From contig NZ_OEQB01000003.1 in the NCBI RefSeq assembly GCF_900240295.1, positions 62,001 through 126,000 on the forward strand: 64,000 bases of DNA, read 5' to 3'. Numbering within the stretch: position 1 is the stretch's first letter; each line of letters opens with the position of its first letter. The notes below the pieces were generated by a model. The model made no database searches, had not been told where the DNA came from, and saw only the letters and a list, made by a program, of their open reading frames with translations. Shown here one piece after another: positions 45,501 to 55,427 of the stretch. A program made the translations under genes and the position numbers. Source of the stretch: Megasphaera vaginalis (ex Bordigoni et al. 2020). Its GTDB lineage: Bacteria; Bacillota; Negativicutes; Veillonellales; Megasphaeraceae.

Positions 45501-45710
45501 CATCTGCCGTTCAATGACACTGGCAACCGTCGTGCCGACAACCTCCGCATTCGCTCCGACATAGGACGCCGATATCCGCACCTGCGGCGGCGTAACCTTC
45601 GGATATTTTGCAATAGGCAGCGTAAACATCGCCAAAAGTCCGATAACGGAGATCATCAAGGAAATGACGATGGCGAAGATCGGCCTGTTGATAAACAATT
45701 TAGATAACAC
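42561..45710 (-). CDS. RND efflux pump, AcrB/HAE1 type
   Basis: 1049 residues with 12 membrane helices and two large periplasmic loops. The proton-relay Asp pair is in LLVDDAIVVIE and the relay Lys in LAAKNAILIVEY. N-terminus MLSKLFINRPIFAIVISL is typical. It exports drugs, bile salts and other amphiphiles from the periplasm and inner leaflet in a tripartite complex, which fits a diderm cell. It follows the adaptor gene by 11 bases. No outer-membrane factor gene is in the cluster. Confidence 0.95.
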   Translation of the reverse strand: MLSKLFINRPIFAIVISLMISVIGLLAMFTLPIAKYPKVTPPQVRISASYVGANAEVVGTTVASVIERQMTGVDNLVSMESSSNDSGVYSMTAQFETGSNDDMDTVNTQNRVSQISSTLPSEVTATGVTVQKSSSSMAMVFSLISPNGTYDQTFMKNYATQYFMDEMKSVSGIGSVQEFGADYAMRIWMDPLKMRVLKVTPTDVISAIKSQNTQAAVGTIGARPYVSDQNFQYTLRADGRLESADEFKKVIIRTNSDGSMVRVGDVADVELGSKSYDVFGSYKGNPSATFMVSLTSDANAMQSVSGVRAVLEKAKKSFPTDMDYLVVYDSTQFVRASIEEVIQTFVEALLLVALIVYLFLQSGRSTLIPLIAVPVSLLGTFAAFKALEFSINTLTLFAMVLSIGLLVDDAIVVIEAVEYEIKYNKKTPKEATLIAMENVQNPVIGVACVLSAVFIPVSFLSGMSGVLYKQFALTIAVSVMISAFIALTLTPALCATVLRVHKPTENAKGLFRFFQIFNEKFDSLVNWYGIRLAHLQLHLKGCIAFLVVISVITAGLFTVIPTSFVPSEDNGFAMVNTTLPEGTTQAETEKTMNQIGAWLQQQPGVKDVMQVVGFSLLAGSTKTNGGVTFITLDDWSQRSGAALSVDTLVGKIMGFGNRLPQATVVAMNPPPIDGMGTSSGFTIQIENRGGHSTNELMDVTKKFIGAARKRPEIGSVYTAFTNDTPGYQLDIDRDKAAHEKVSLSDLYTILQTYYGSYQINDFTIFGRNFKVMVQAKPEYRQNLNDNRYLYVRNSDNQLISVDNFVQPKLIGSASIITRFNDYPSIKVQGSPATGYSSGDALTALAEVAKDTLGEGYAYEWSGMSREEIEAGNKTIYVFVLALLFVFLVLAALYESWKVPFAVLFSVPTGLFGATLFTYLLNQQNNIYFQIGMLAVIGLAAKNAILIVEYAKVRVDERGMDVVSAAIEAAKIRLRPIIMTSLAFVVGCVPLALATGAGAASRTTMGVTVVFGTSMATVLGLFLIPMLFIIVEQVGRRSKRKETATGRFRE

Positions 45711-45721
45711 TTTTTTGCCCC

Positions 45722-46876
45722 CTATTTAGACTGACTGTCCGTCGTTCCGTTTACGATATCCGCCTTTGTCAGCAAATGCTGCTCCAACGTTGCCCCGTTC
45801 GCCTTCTGGAACCCGTCGACAATGATCAGGTCGCCGTCCGAAAGCCCGGAGGTGACGATCCAGAACTTACCGACCTGCGCGCCTACTTTCACTTCCTTGT
45901 TCTGGGCTTCTCCGTTTTCATTAATAACGGAAACGAAGTATTTGCCCAGCGTTTGCTGCACAGCGCGCTGTGGCACGGAAATAGCTTTCTGCTGCACCTG
46001 CGTATCGGAAATAACAGTAGCATACATTCCCGGTAAAAGCAGATTTTCCGGATTATCAAAGACGGCCTTCACGACAATAGAACCGGAATTGCCGTCCATC
46101 CCGTGATTGACTTGCGTCACATGGCCTTCATAGGCATAAACGGAGCCGTCGCTGAGACGGAGCTTCAAATGATCGCCCCAGCTTCCCGACGCGGACGGCA
46201 TTTTTTTTACCATATCCAAATATTCGGCTTCGCTGATCGTAAATTCCACAAAGACGGGATTCGTCGTCGAAATGGTCACCAATGCCGTCGAGCCGGCAGT
46301 CGCAAAAGTTCCGACGGGAACATCGTCAACATTCAATTTACCGGAAAAAGGCGCATAAACAATCGTGTCGTCGACATTATCCTGCGCCGCCTGAACTTGT
46401 GCCGCCTGTGCTTCCACGGCTGCGGCCTGCTGATTAGTAGCCGCCTCCTGGTCTGTTACGGTCTGCGCCGAAACAGCATCCTGCGAAGCCAGCGTCTGAT
46501 ACCGTCTGAGATTCAGTTCCTGATTAGCCAGGTTGGCAGCCGCCTGTGCCTGACTTGCCTTAGCTGCCGCCAAAGCGGCGTCATACGTACGGCTGTCCAG
46601 ACGGAAAAGCGGCTGCCCCTGGCTGACATCCTGACCGCCTTGTACGAACTTTTCGACAACACGCCCCGATATTTTCGGCTGTACCGGCACCTTGTCCGTC
46701 GCCGCCACAATGCCGCTGTACTCGGCCTTCACCGGTGTATCTTCGGCAGCTACTTTATACGTATTGACGGCTACTGCCTGCTGCTGCACTCCCTTGGTAG
46801 CGCCGCAGCCGGCCAAAAGAGCCGCCACGGTGAATGCCGCCACGCCTGCCGTTACAATCCTATGCTTCTGTATCAT
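45722..46876 (-). CDS. RND efflux adaptor (periplasmic membrane-fusion lipoprotein)
   Basis: 384 residues. A lipoprotein signal with lipobox LLAGC ends at Cys 24. Then come lipoyl-like and coiled-coil hairpin segments (Ala/Gln-rich, about 85-160), a beta-barrel with AEYLDMVKKM and a C-terminal membrane-proximal domain with GLSDGDLIIVDGFQKA. It links the pump to an outer-membrane channel. ATG overlaps the tetR stop (ATGA). Confidence 0.95.
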   Translation of the reverse strand: MIQKHRIVTAGVAAFTVAALLAGCGATKGVQQQAVAVNTYKVAAEDTPVKAEYSGIVAATDKVPVQPKISGRVVEKFVQGGQDVSQGQPLFRLDSRTYDAALAAAKASQAQAAANLANQELNLRRYQTLASQDAVSAQTVTDQEAATNQQAAAVEAQAAQVQAAQDNVDDTIVYAPFSGKLNVDDVPVGTFATAGSTALVTISTTNPVFVEFTISEAEYLDMVKKMPSASGSWGDHLKLRLSDGSVYAYEGHVTQVNHGMDGNSGSIVVKAVFDNPENLLLPGMYATVISDTQVQQKAISVPQRAVQQTLGKYFVSVINENGEAQNKEVKVGAQVGKFWIVTSGLSDGDLIIVDGFQKANGATLEQHLLTKADIVNGTTDSQSK

Positions 46877-47455
46877 TTGTCATTTGCCCCCTGTCTCTTG
46901 ATCCCATATAAAATGATGCGGATGCATTCTTCCATATATTCGGGATACGAGTAATCTCTTTCTGTCGCATGGAGATGATCTAAAATGTCATTTACAGCTC
47001 CTTGCAGCATGTGCATCAGTAACGGCGTATGAAAATGACGGAACGCGTCGCTCTCCTGCGCCACTTCAAAAAAAACGCTGCAGCAGCTGCCAATCCCGCC
47101 GGGAACGGGCAAGCAGTTCGGAGCGGACATCCGGCATTTTAGCCAGCAAGGCGTTCATTTCACGGACAGTCATTACCGCCACCCGAGGCGATTTGACCTG
47201 AAAATAACCGATCAATTTCTCTTCGGCCGAGATATTCGGGTTCTCAAGAATTTGCAGATGCTGTTCATACAGTTCATCTTGCACCGATATAAAAGCGGCA
47301 CGAACGATTTCCTGTTTTGATGAAAAATGCTCATATAAAGTCCGTTTACTGATGTGGAGATTTTTTGCCAAATCGTCCATATGGAAATCGGCGCCGTATT
47401 TACTTATCTCATGCAAAGCTGCCTGCAAAATATCCTTGCTGATATCTTTCGCCAT
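46873..47455 (-). pseudogene. TetR/AcrR-type repressor of the RND pump, frameshifted in a run of eight T
   Basis: The first frame (47455 to 47066) has the TetR DNA-binding start MDDLAKNLHISKRTLYEHFSSK. It runs to WQLLQRFF, then hits a stop. The second frame continues with EVAQESDAFRHFHTP and ends 46873. The switch lies in TTTTTTTT (plus-strand A run 47068-47075); seven T would restore a protein of about 194 residues. The gene starts after AGGTGG, and overlaps the adaptor ATG by four bases. Loss would leave the pump unrepressed. Confidence 0.85.
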
Positions 47456-47489
47456 AATGCCACCTAACGTTATCCTTGTGCCGAGCGAA

Positions 47490-47509
47490 ACTGAAAAAGA
47501 AAACTCAGT
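47490..47509 (-). promoter_or_regulatory. possible TetR-type operator
   Basis: ACTGA and TCAGT as inverted arms 10 bases apart, just downstream of the tetR -10. Size and position would suit autoregulation, but the arms are short. Confidence 0.3.
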
Positions 47510-47519
47510 ACCATCTTTT

Positions 47520-47548
47520 AGTTTAATATGGATACGCCTATAAGTCAA
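47520..47548 (-). promoter_or_regulatory. promoter of the tetR-RND operon
   Basis: Minus strand TTGACT (47543-47548), 17 bp, TAAACT (47520-47525). Confidence 0.75.
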
Positions 47549-47641
47549 TAGCGCGGCCTGACTCTAACACCTCTTCATCTTCTGCGTTCGTCACTTGACG
47601 CAGCCGGACCGCCCCATTCCCATAAACGAGGACAAATCGAT

Positions 47642-48112
47642 TCATTCGGGTAAACGAACTTTCAAAATGGCCTTGCGAACCGTCGCACCGGTCCCGACAG
47701 GACTGCAAAGGCAACGATGCCCGTCTGTCGGGAAAAAGACGGCAATCGTTTTCTTCGGGACCATGGAAATGACCAGATCATCGGCAACAGGCGGTTCGTA
47801 AAACCGGGCGTCGGCACCGCTGCGCTCCTCCGTAACGGGCCCGGCATCGCTGATCGGCTGATACCCGATGTTTTCCGTACCCTCCAACAGCAACTGGATA
47901 TCGACATAGCGGCAATGGGCTTCCATCTTTCGCCGCACTGCCGGAGCCGTTTCCGCCTCGTCAATATTCAGATAATTGCCGTCAGGCAATTCATGGCGGC
48001 CTACAGGCAGCGCCAGGAGATCTTGCCCTGCCAAATACGTGATCCAAGGAACGATGAATGACGGCAATGTCCTGCATTCTTCCTGCCATTGCGCCAGATT
48101 TCCGATATACAT
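47642..48112 (-). CDS. YhcH/YjgK/YiaL family protein
   Basis: 156 residues of the DUF386 cupin-like family: Glu/His-rich metal-site motifs in MEAHCRYVDIQLLLEGTE and a late FFPTDGHRCLC segment. Members are tied to sialic-acid or sugar-acid metabolism (possible isomerase or anomerase), but no sugar genes are nearby here. GGAGAGGG precedes the ATG. Confidence 0.88.
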   Translation of the reverse strand: MYIGNLAQWQEECRTLPSFIVPWITYLAGQDLLALPVGRHELPDGNYLNIDEAETAPAVRRKMEAHCRYVDIQLLLEGTENIGYQPISDAGPVTEERSGADARFYEPPVADDLVISMVPKKTIAVFFPTDGHRCLCSPVGTGATVRKAILKVRLPE

Positions 48113-48415
48113 GATACCCTCTCCTTCTCATGCCGGCTTTATCCAACGGATACCGCAGCGGCTATACTGTAGCATTAAATTTCCAGAAACCCGCTTTCCC
48201 GCCGGCATGGGCGGCACCGGCATCTACCGGTTGCAATGTCGCGGCGCCTCCGGCAAACCGATTCATGAAAACCGGGAAGCAAGTGAACCGAAGTCTATAG
48301 GATAACCGGCATGAATATCCGCGGCTTTTCCGTTTGCTTGATCAAACAGAAGACCGATGATAGCCGTATTTTCCAAAAAGCGCCTTGTCAAATCGCTGCC
48401 GAAAAGCTTTTCTAT
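48113..48415 (-). other. intergenic stretch with a possible gene remnant after the ygiD-like gene
   Basis: No full gene. Directly after the ygiD-like stop, and in the same frame, about 50 codons stay open and read protein-like (KLFGSDLTRRFLENTAI, then DIHAGYPIDFGSLASRF) before a TGA near 48268. This could be the end of a decayed neighbour gene or chance. Nothing clear is seen between 48113 and 48260. Confidence 0.3.
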
Positions 48416-49197
48416 TTATATGACGCCGAACAGATACGAAGTCATCGCCATTGATCCGAGCTCACAATAATCGTTGAACACCGTCACGTTTTCATTGCCG
48501 TCCAGGGCTCCCAGAACAGTCAGAAGGGGATTAAAATGATCCGGAGTCGGTACGGCCAAGTGTTGCTGATCCAGCTTTTTGTAATTGATAACGGCAGTGT
48601 AATCGTGTTGCAAAACGGCCTGTTTGATCTGATCGTTAAAAGTCTCCGCCCACGTATACCCTCCTGTCATATCCCAATCCGTCATCATCAGGTTATGCAC
48701 GACATTACCGCTGCCCATAATCAGCACCCCTTCCCGACGCAGCGGCGCCAACCTTCTGCCCACTTCAAATTGAGCGGAACTGTCGGCCGAACCGTCGACG
48801 CTGACCATGACGACGGGTACGTCAGCTTGCGGATAAACATTGGCCAGAACGGACCATACGCCGTGATCAAGACCCCAATCATTGCCGGCGCGGCCGGCCG
48901 GTTCCAAAAGGCGCAGCACTTTTGCCGCTTCCTCCGGACAGGCCGGCGCCGCATAACGCAGCCGGTACAAGGCTTCCGGAAAGCCGTACATATCATCGAT
49001 CTTCGGATTGTTGTCGGCTGTCCGCACATAAAGGCCCTGCGTATACCAGTGCGCCGATATAGCGACAATGCATCGCGGTTTTTCAAGGATCCGGCTCATT
49101 TCCCCCACGTCGCCCTGGCTTTACTGTTCTCATCAATCGCATTCAGCGGTGACCCGTGACCGAAAAAAATAACGGGCATCATGTCTTTATTCATCAT
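48416..49197 (-). pseudogene. YgiD/LigB-type extradiol dioxygenase, frameshifted
   Basis: The 5' part from the ATG at 49195-49197 (GGGGG upstream) reads MMNKDMMPVIFFGHGSPL then NAIDENSKARATWGK and stops. The rest continues in another frame with EMSRILEKPRCIVAISAHWYT to the stop at 48416. Together they form a normal YgiD-like protein of about 259 residues with the metal-binding GHGSP His, AISAHW, and GSGNVVHNL. A single G is missing in a run that now has five (49102-49106 on the plus strand); six would restore the frame. YgiD proteins open catechol rings such as DOPA. Confidence 0.85.
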
Positions 49198-49442
49198 CTA
49201 TTCCCCCTCTATTCATCATTCTGCCGGTCAAAACGTAGGGCTGTCCTTCAGTCTCCACGGCCGGCGCTGCTACGACAGGCAAACACCAAAAAGGGTGGAC
49301 ACGCGCGCCGTTTTACCCGCTTCTGCCCAAAAGGAGGCCTTATCGGCCCGCAGCCGGTAACGAACCCGATAACTGTCCCGCGCTTTCCTGATTACACCGT
49401 TCCCTCGCTGCCTTTTGCGTTCTCCGCCGCCGGCTCCTTTGC
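49198..49442. other. intergenic region between the ygiD-like and YciI genes
   Basis: About 245 bases, GC-rich, with no supportable ORF, hairpin terminator or clear promoter. Confidence 0.4.
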
Positions 49443-49730
49443 CTATACCGTAAAGCGTTCAAAATCCTTCGCACAATTAGTCGGATAAAATTCGGTAACC
49501 GTATATGCTGCAATGCCGTGCACATGAAACGGGTCTTCTAAAATGATCGCCTTCATTTCCTTTTCATCAATGGCATTAAACAGAATTATGCCGCCTGTTC
49601 TCGGGTTCTTCCTCCCGGAGCAAATAAACTTGCCTGCACGGTAATATTTTTCCAAAAAAGCCCGATGTTCCGGTAAATATCTTTCCACCTCTGCCAACGG
49701 TTTGACATAGTTCAGATCTGCAATATACAC
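49443..49730 (-). CDS. YciI-family protein
   Basis: 95 residues of the YCII fold: MYIADLNYVKPLAEVERYLPEHR then FLEKYYRAGKFICSGRKNPRTGG, ILEDPFHVHGIAAYTV. The conserved His and Asp in the EHR and DPF motifs suggest a small enzyme or binding domain of unknown job. The GTG at 49728-49730 is chosen because GGGGAG is 8 bases before it and the protein then starts like its relatives; an ATG 48 bases upstream has a weaker site. Confidence 0.85.
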   Translation of the reverse strand: MYIADLNYVKPLAEVERYLPEHRAFLEKYYRAGKFICSGRKNPRTGGIILFNAIDEKEMKAIILEDPFHVHGIAAYTVTEFYPTNCAKDFERFTV

Positions 49731-49907
49731 TGGATCATCTCCCCTTTCCTCCAACGGCTCCACATACTTGTTCATCATGCGAATTTGTCCCCTTATACGG
49801 ATACTTCATTCGGCGTCGTCCTGAGTAAAATTTTACGGCCCCCGGCAACAATAGTCAATCACTTCCCCGCTTTTTGGTTATCCCGTTTTAGCTGCACTTG
49901 AAAACTA

Positions 49908-49940
49908 TATAAAAAACGATCTCTCATGGCGGAGAGATCG
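49908..49940 (-). terminator. terminator after ftsY
   Basis: 9-bp stem CGATCTCTC/GAGAGATCG with 6-base loop followed by TTTTTT on the minus strand, about 50 bases past the ftsY stop. Confidence 0.8.
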
Positions 49941-49987
49941 CCTGTATATCCGTGAGCCGGTTCGGCTTCGGCCTGCGGAGCGGAAGA

Positions 49988-50932
49988 TTAATCGCCGGCA
50001 GCCTCCCGTTCCGCTATATTTTTATCAAATAAGGCGTCGGCAAATTGCACGGGATCAAAGGGACGGAGATCATCAACACCCTCGCCGACACCGATCCAGC
50101 GGACAGGTACGCCCAATTCCCGCTTTACCGACAAAATCACGCCGCCTTTGGCCGTACCGTCAAGCTTCGTCAAGACGACGCCGGTCAACGGAACGACGTC
50201 ACCGAAAAGCTTCGCTTGGCTGACCGCGTTCTGCCCCGTCGTCGCATCAAGTACCAACAGCGTTTCCTGGGGCGCACCGTCAATGTTCTTACTGGCAACG
50301 CGCGCCATTTTTCGCAATTCTTCCATCAAATTCGACTTGGTATGCAGCCGCCCTGCCGTATCGACGAGCAGGACGTCGATCTTCCTGGCCTTGGCCGAAG
50401 CGGTCGCATCGAAAACGACGGCAGCCGCATCGGCTCCCTCCTGGTGCTTGATGATCGGCACGCCGGCACGCTGCGCCCAGATTGTCAACTGCTCCGAAGC
50501 AGCGGCGCGAAAGGTATCGCCGGCAGCAACCATGACGGATTTTCCTTGCTGCATGTAGTAGGACGCCAACTTGCCGATCGTCGTCGTTTTGCCGACGCCG
50601 TTGACTCCGACGATGAAAATAACATTCGTCGTTCCCGTCGTGTCGGGAAGGGGCGCTTCATTTTCCGCCAACAAGGCGACGATGGCCTTTTCCAAATAGG
50701 GCACGACATCTTTACCGTCCCTGATCTCCTTGCTCCTGACGCCTTCGCGTATTTTTCCGAGTAAATATTCCGTCGTTTCTACGCCGATATCACCGGTAAG
50801 CATGACGGCTTCCAAATCATCGTACATTTCCTCGTCTATTTTGGCATAGCCGCGAACGACTGTTTCGATATTGCTGATTAATGAATGCTTCGTTTTTTCC
50901 AGCCCTTGCCGCAATTTAGAAAAAAATCCCAT
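49988..50932 (-). CDS. ftsY: signal recognition particle receptor FtsY
   Basis: 314 residues, a short FtsY without the acidic A domain. NG domains: helical N (about 1-90), then GTPase G1 GVNGVGKTTTIGKLA, G2 region DTFRAAASEQL, G3 DTAGRLHT, G4 TKLDGTAKGG and the closing GVGEGVDDLRPF. It receives SRP-ribosome complexes at the membrane. ATG at 50930-50932 with AAGGA upstream overlaps nothing but stands 2 bases from smc. Confidence 0.96.
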   Translation of the reverse strand: MGFFSKLRQGLEKTKHSLISNIETVVRGYAKIDEEMYDDLEAVMLTGDIGVETTEYLLGKIREGVRSKEIRDGKDVVPYLEKAIVALLAENEAPLPDTTGTTNVIFIVGVNGVGKTTTIGKLASYYMQQGKSVMVAAGDTFRAAASEQLTIWAQRAGVPIIKHQEGADAAAVVFDATASAKARKIDVLLVDTAGRLHTKSNLMEELRKMARVASKNIDGAPQETLLVLDATTGQNAVSQAKLFGDVVPLTGVVLTKLDGTAKGGVILSVKRELGVPVRWIGVGEGVDDLRPFDPVQFADALFDKNIAEREAAGD

Positions 50933-50934
50933 GA

Positions 50935-53900
50935 TCATCTTCCTTTCTCCAGTAACGTATCCACTTCAACCGTCAGAAGGCGGGATATCCCTTTTTCTTC
51001 CATCGTCACGCCCTGCAATGTATTCGCCGCTTCCATCGTCTGCCGTCTGTGAGTAATGACGATAAACTGCGTATTGCCGCTGTAATTTTTCAAATACCGC
51101 GCCATGCGTTCGACATTCGCCTCATCCAAAGCGGCATCTACTTCATCGACCAGACAGAACGGCGCCGGATGATAAGCCAAAAAAGCCAGCAGCAACGCAA
51201 TGACGGTCAACGCCCGTTCGCCGCCGGAAAGCAGCGTCAGCGGCTGCTGTTTCTTCCCCGGCGGCTGAATCATAAATTCAATTCCCGCCGTTAACACTTG
51301 ATGACTGTCCGTTAACAGTATCTTTGCTTCACCGCCGCCGAAAAGACGGCTGAAGACATTCTGGAAATGACAGCTAATTTCCTTGAAAGCAGCGCTGAAC
51401 TGTTCAGCCATTGCCTTGTCGATCTCGGCCACCACGGCTGTCAGTTTGCGGCGCGCTTCCAGCAAATCGTCGCATTGTCGCTGATAAAAGGCATGCTTTT
51501 CAGCGGCACTTTCATATTCTCTGTCTGCATTCGGATTGATCTGCCCCAAGGCAGCAATTGATTGCTGCAAATCGCGCAGTGTCCGCTGAAGTTCTTGCAA
51601 AGATCCTTCACGTCGTTTTTCCATCGCCTCTGCCCGGGATAATCCTTGCAGCGCCAGACGCTCTTCACTGCGACGTATTTCTCCGCCGTACTTTTCTATC
51701 AGTATATTCTGCCCGTTAATGCGGTGATCCCAGTGTTCCAATGCATCCCGCAGCTGCTGCAGCGCTTCTTCCAATTCCTTGTTCTTGCGGAAATTATCTT
51801 CTTTCGATCGGTAAAATGCGTCCTTATCCCGTTCCTTCTGCATCAGCTCCTCTTCCTTCTTCTGCAGATGGGCCTGAACTTCGCCATAAAGCCGCGTCAG
51901 TTCCTCTTCTTTAGCGGCAAGATCTTGCCGTCTTTTGACGTTTCCTTCGGTTTCCTCCATCAGCTGTTGCAGCCAGTCTCCATTCTGAGCCAGTTGTATC
52001 TCCGCATGGCGGACTTGTTCCTGCAATGCCGCAACCGCTACCTGACGTTCTGTCACCGTTTCCCGACAACGTTCCGCTTCGGCCAAGGCGGCCGCATGCA
52101 TTTCACGCAACGCCTCGTTTCCTTCTTCCGGTTCGTTCTGCCAGCGCGTCAACGTTTCATTGGCTGCGACCAGTTCGGCTTGAATATCGGAACGAAGTTC
52201 TGTCAGTGCCTCCAGCTTCCGAATTGCTTCCTGCAAGGAGACCGACAACCTGTCCGCCTCTCGCCGTGTCGTCTCAGCCTGCCAGCGAACCTGCTGCAAA
52301 TCTTGTTCACGCTGACGAAGCGTTTTTTCCTGCGCCGCGACAGCAGCCGACGCAGCCGTCTCTTCCCGCTGACAAACGGCGGCCTTATGACGCAATTGAA
52401 GCAGTTCCTCTTCACAACGGTCATACTGACTGCGCAGTTCGTGCAGAAGAACCCGCCTGCCGATCAGCGACCCCTCCCGCTTCTGATTGCTGCCGCCGGT
52501 CAGCGATCCACCGACATGGAACTGCGTGCCATCAAGGCAGACGATCCTCAACCTGTACCCGTATTTCCGGGCGACGGCCGAGCCGGTATCCGCCGAATCG
52601 GCAATCAACGTCTTTCCCAAAAGAGAAGAAAAAACACCGGCATATTTACCATCATACCGGATTAATGCATCGGCAAAACCGGCGATTCCCTTTTCTTCGG
52701 CAGCGGCGGTCTCTTCGGCCGTCCGCTTCCTCGACTTGACCGTATTGAGCGGCAAAAACGTCGTCCTGCCGCCGTGCTGCTGTTTCAAATACCGGATCGC
52801 CGCACGGGCGGCTTCTTCATGTTCGACGATAACATGGCGCGCCGCCCCGCCAAGAGCGACATCGACGGCGACGGCATACGCCGCCGGTATCGCGCAGAGC
52901 TCCCCGACAATGCCGCATACATGATTGCGCCACGGCTGGTTAGCCGCCAAGACCGCCTGCGCGGCCTGCCCCGCTCCTTCATGGGCTTCTTCCATTCCGG
53001 CTAAAACACGAATGCGCTGCTGCAATCGTTCCGCCTCATTATGCCGTTGCCGTTCTTTGCGGATTGCGTCTTCAACGGCAGCAACTGCTTGTTGCCGTAC
53101 CGTTGCGGCCTCGGCCATGGTCTCGCGGCAACGTACGGCGAGCTTTTCACTTTCGATCAGCGCGGACGCGGCAGCAGTATGTCCCTGACGGGCCTGCTGC
53201 AACAACGCTTCCTGCTCCTGCCGGTCGGCTTTAAGCTGCCCGACGGTCGCCGCGTTTTCTTCCAAACGCCGTTGCAAATCGGCTATATCACGCTGAATCA
53301 TGAACAGCTTTTGCTGTCGTGACGCAGCAGCGGCAACGGCCTTATCCAAATCGGCGGCGGCCTGCCGGGCGCCCCTCTCGGCCTCCCCCAGCAGCGACGC
53401 AGCCAAATGCTGTCCCTGCCTGGCGGCGGTAAGCGCCTTTTTCTTGCTTTCCAATTCTCCGGCAAGCTCCTGCTGCCGTACCTCAGCTTTCTTTCTTTTT
53501 TCTGTCGCGACGACACCTTCTGCAGCCAGGTCTTTTGCATTTTCCGTCAGAGATTGCCGTCGTTGTTCAAAGGCTTCGGCCCGGCTCTTCAAACTTTCCC
53601 ACTCATTCCGAGCGGCTGCGGCAGCTTCATCAAGACGGCGCATCGCCACGCTTTCGCTCTCCATGGCGGCCATCAGCCGCTGCCGTTCTCCTTCGCTGCA
53701 GGCTACGCCCTTCGCCGCCGCTTCCCGTTCCTGAAGTGCCATATTGCGATTATTTTCAGCTTTACTCAGGAGACGCTCGTAGTTACGCAGTTCCTGTAGA
53801 ACCAGCGTCCCTTCATAAGCCTGCCTTTCGCCGTCAAGATGACGAAAACGCTGCAGCTTGTCGGACGCTTGCCGCATCGGTTCCAGCCGCTCTTCAAGAA

Positions 53901-54489
53901 TCGTCATCATATCGTGAATACGTTCCAAATTACGCTCTGTTTCACTTATCTTGCGCAGCCCTTCTTCTTTACGCCCCTTAAAGCGACTGATGCCGGCTAC
54001 TTCTTCAAAAATAATCCGCCGTTCTTCAGGCTTGCTGTTCAAGATACGATCCACGCGATTCTGCCCGATAACCGCCATTGAATCCTGTCCGATTCCGGTA
54101 TCGGCAAAAAGATGATGAATATCCTTCAGTCTGCACGGCCGCTTATTGATATAAAATTCACTGTCTCCGGAGCGAAAATAACGTCTTGTAACGGCGACTT
54201 CCGTAAAATCAATATCCAGCGCATGATCGCTGTTGTCAAAATAAAGGGATACTTCGGCAACACCGTGCGGTTTGCGCTTTTCCGTTCCCGAAAAAATGAT
54301 ATCTTCCGATTTTTGACCTCGCAGCTGCCGAATATTCTGTTCTCCCATAACCCAACGTACGGCATCGGAAATATTGCTTTTGCCGCTGCCGTTAGGCCCG
54401 ACAATGGCCGTAATGCCTTTATCAAAAGTCAATACCGTTTTATCGGCGAAGGACTTAAATCCCCGCAGTTCCATTCGTAATAATTGCAA
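50935..54489 (-). CDS. smc: chromosome segregation protein SMC
   Basis: 1184 residues: N-terminal Walker [21 protein letters not shown], long coiled coil (about 170-500), hinge (about 515-640, with [15 protein letters not shown] and [10 protein letters not shown]), second coiled coil and the C-terminal signature [17 protein letters not shown] with Walker [15 protein letters not shown]. It condenses and organises the chromosome with ScpA and ScpB. Order smc-ftsY is conserved in Firmicutes. Confidence 0.97.
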   Translation of the reverse strand: MQLLRMELRGFKSFADKTVLTFDKGITAIVGPNGSGKSNISDAVRWVMGEQNIRQLRGQKSEDIIFSGTEKRKPHGVAEVSLYFDNSDHALDIDFTEVAVTRRYFRSGDSEFYINKRPCRLKDIHHLFADTGIGQDSMAVIGQNRVDRILNSKPEERRIIFEEVAGISRFKGRKEEGLRKISETERNLERIHDMMTILEERLEPMRQASDKLQRFRHLDGERQAYEGTLVLQELRNYERLLSKAENNRNMALQEREAAAKGVACSEGERQRLMAAMESESVAMRRLDEAAAAARNEWESLKSRAEAFEQRRQSLTENAKDLAAEGVVATEKRKKAEVRQQELAGELESKKKALTAARQGQHLAASLLGEAERGARQAAADLDKAVAAAASRQQKLFMIQRDIADLQRRLEENAATVGQLKADRQEQEALLQQARQGHTAAASALIESEKLAVRCRETMAEAATVRQQAVAAVEDAIRKERQRHNEAERLQQRIRVLAGMEEAHEGAGQAAQAVLAANQPWRNHVCGIVGELCAIPAAYAVAVDVALGGAARHVIVEHEEAARAAIRYLKQQHGGRTTFLPLNTVKSRKRTAEETAAAEEKGIAGFADALIRYDGKYAGVFSSLLGKTLIADSADTGSAVARKYGYRLRIVCLDGTQFHVGGSLTGGSNQKREGSLIGRRVLLHELRSQYDRCEEELLQLRHKAAVCQREETAASAAVAAQEKTLRQREQDLQQVRWQAETTRREADRLSVSLQEAIRKLEALTELRSDIQAELVAANETLTRWQNEPEEGNEALREMHAAALAEAERCRETVTERQVAVAALQEQVRHAEIQLAQNGDWLQQLMEETEGNVKRRQDLAAKEEELTRLYGEVQAHLQKKEEELMQKERDKDAFYRSKEDNFRKNKELEEALQQLRDALEHWDHRINGQNILIEKYGGEIRRSEERLALQGLSRAEAMEKRREGSLQELQRTLRDLQQSIAALGQINPNADREYESAAEKHAFYQRQCDDLLEARRKLTAVVAEIDKAMAEQFSAAFKEISCHFQNVFSRLFGGGEAKILLTDSHQVLTAGIEFMIQPPGKKQQPLTLLSGGERALTVIALLLAFLAYHPAPFCLVDEVDAALDEANVERMARYLKNYSGNTQFIVITHRRQTMEAANTLQGVTMEEKGISRLLTVEVDTLLEKGR

Positions 54490-54504
54490 CGTCCACTCCT
54501 CTTT

Positions 54505-55194
54505 CTACGACAGCCATGCCAATACAGTGAAATAAATGACGGGAATGAAAACAGCCGGCAGATAATCGGCGACTTTCAGCTTAACAATACCGAGTAAATT
54601 CAAGCCGATCGCCAAAATAAGCAAATTGCCTACGGCATTTAATTCCCGTACCACATCGGGAGTCATCAACGGTGACAAAACGGATGCAAAAAAATAAAAC
54701 AGCAGCTCATAAACGATAACGACAAGCCCGACCGGTAAAATACCGACACCGTAAACGGAAGCAAAAAGGAAGGCCGACACAAAATCCAGCACCGATTTTA
54801 AATACAGGAGCGACGGATCGTTAACCAGCGCCGCCTGTATCGGCCCCAAGATCGCCATGGCGCCGACAATTTGTAAAACGGATAAAGTAACGAAGCCGTC
54901 AACGAATCTGGCATCATTGCCGGCATGCAATTTTTCTTTCAACACCTCGCCGACATGCTGCATCTTATCTTCCAGCGAAACGATCGTACCAATCAAGGCG
55001 CCGAGACTCATGCTGACCAGTACCAGCAGCCAATTCTCCGTTTTGATGGCTCCTTGTATGCCGATACCGATGTTGACCAGAGCAATGGCGGAAAATAATG
55101 CTTTTTCCCATTTTTCCTCAAACCATTTCCCTAAAAAAATTCCCAGTAACGCCCCGGCCGCCGTACTGAGACCGTTAATAAAAATTGCCAGCAA
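54505..55194 (-). CDS. DUF554 family membrane protein
   Basis: 229 residues with about seven membrane helices, beginning [20 protein letters not shown], with [14 protein letters not shown] and a late [15 protein letters not shown]. The family (YqgA/YdfK) is of unknown function, possibly a transporter or channel. It is 15 bases upstream of smc and probably on the same transcript. Confidence 0.9.
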   Translation of the reverse strand: MLAIFINGLSTAAGALLGIFLGKWFEEKWEKALFSAIALVNIGIGIQGAIKTENWLLVLVSMSLGALIGTIVSLEDKMQHVGEVLKEKLHAGNDARFVDGFVTLSVLQIVGAMAILGPIQAALVNDPSLLYLKSVLDFVSAFLFASVYGVGILPVGLVVIVYELLFYFFASVLSPLMTPDVVRELNAVGNLLILAIGLNLLGIVKLKVADYLPAVFIPVIYFTVLAWLS

Positions 55195-55249
55195 AACCTG
55201 TTCCTCCTCTTATCCGCATGGTGTGGACCTAATAAATATATGCGTTCTT

Positions 55250-55258
55250 ATTATAACA
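55250..55258 (-). promoter_or_regulatory. extended -10 promoter before the DUF554-smc-ftsY operon
   Basis: Minus strand TGTTATAAT with no good -35. Confidence 0.5.
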
Positions 55259-55355
55259 AAAAAAGCCTTTCCTCTCCAGTATTCCGCTGCAATGCAACTG
55301 CCGGGCGGCAGTACGCCCGCACCGTGTAAAAACGAGGGAAATACTCCGTCTCCCC

Positions 55356-55384
55356 TTGACTTACATCACTGAATATGATTATAT
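55356..55384 (+). promoter_or_regulatory. corA promoter
   Basis: TTGACT (55356-55361), 17 bp, TTATAT (55379-55384). Confidence 0.7.
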
Positions 55385-55427
55385 TAAATTTGGAATTTTC
55401 GGAATAATCGAAAAAGGAGGCGACGCC

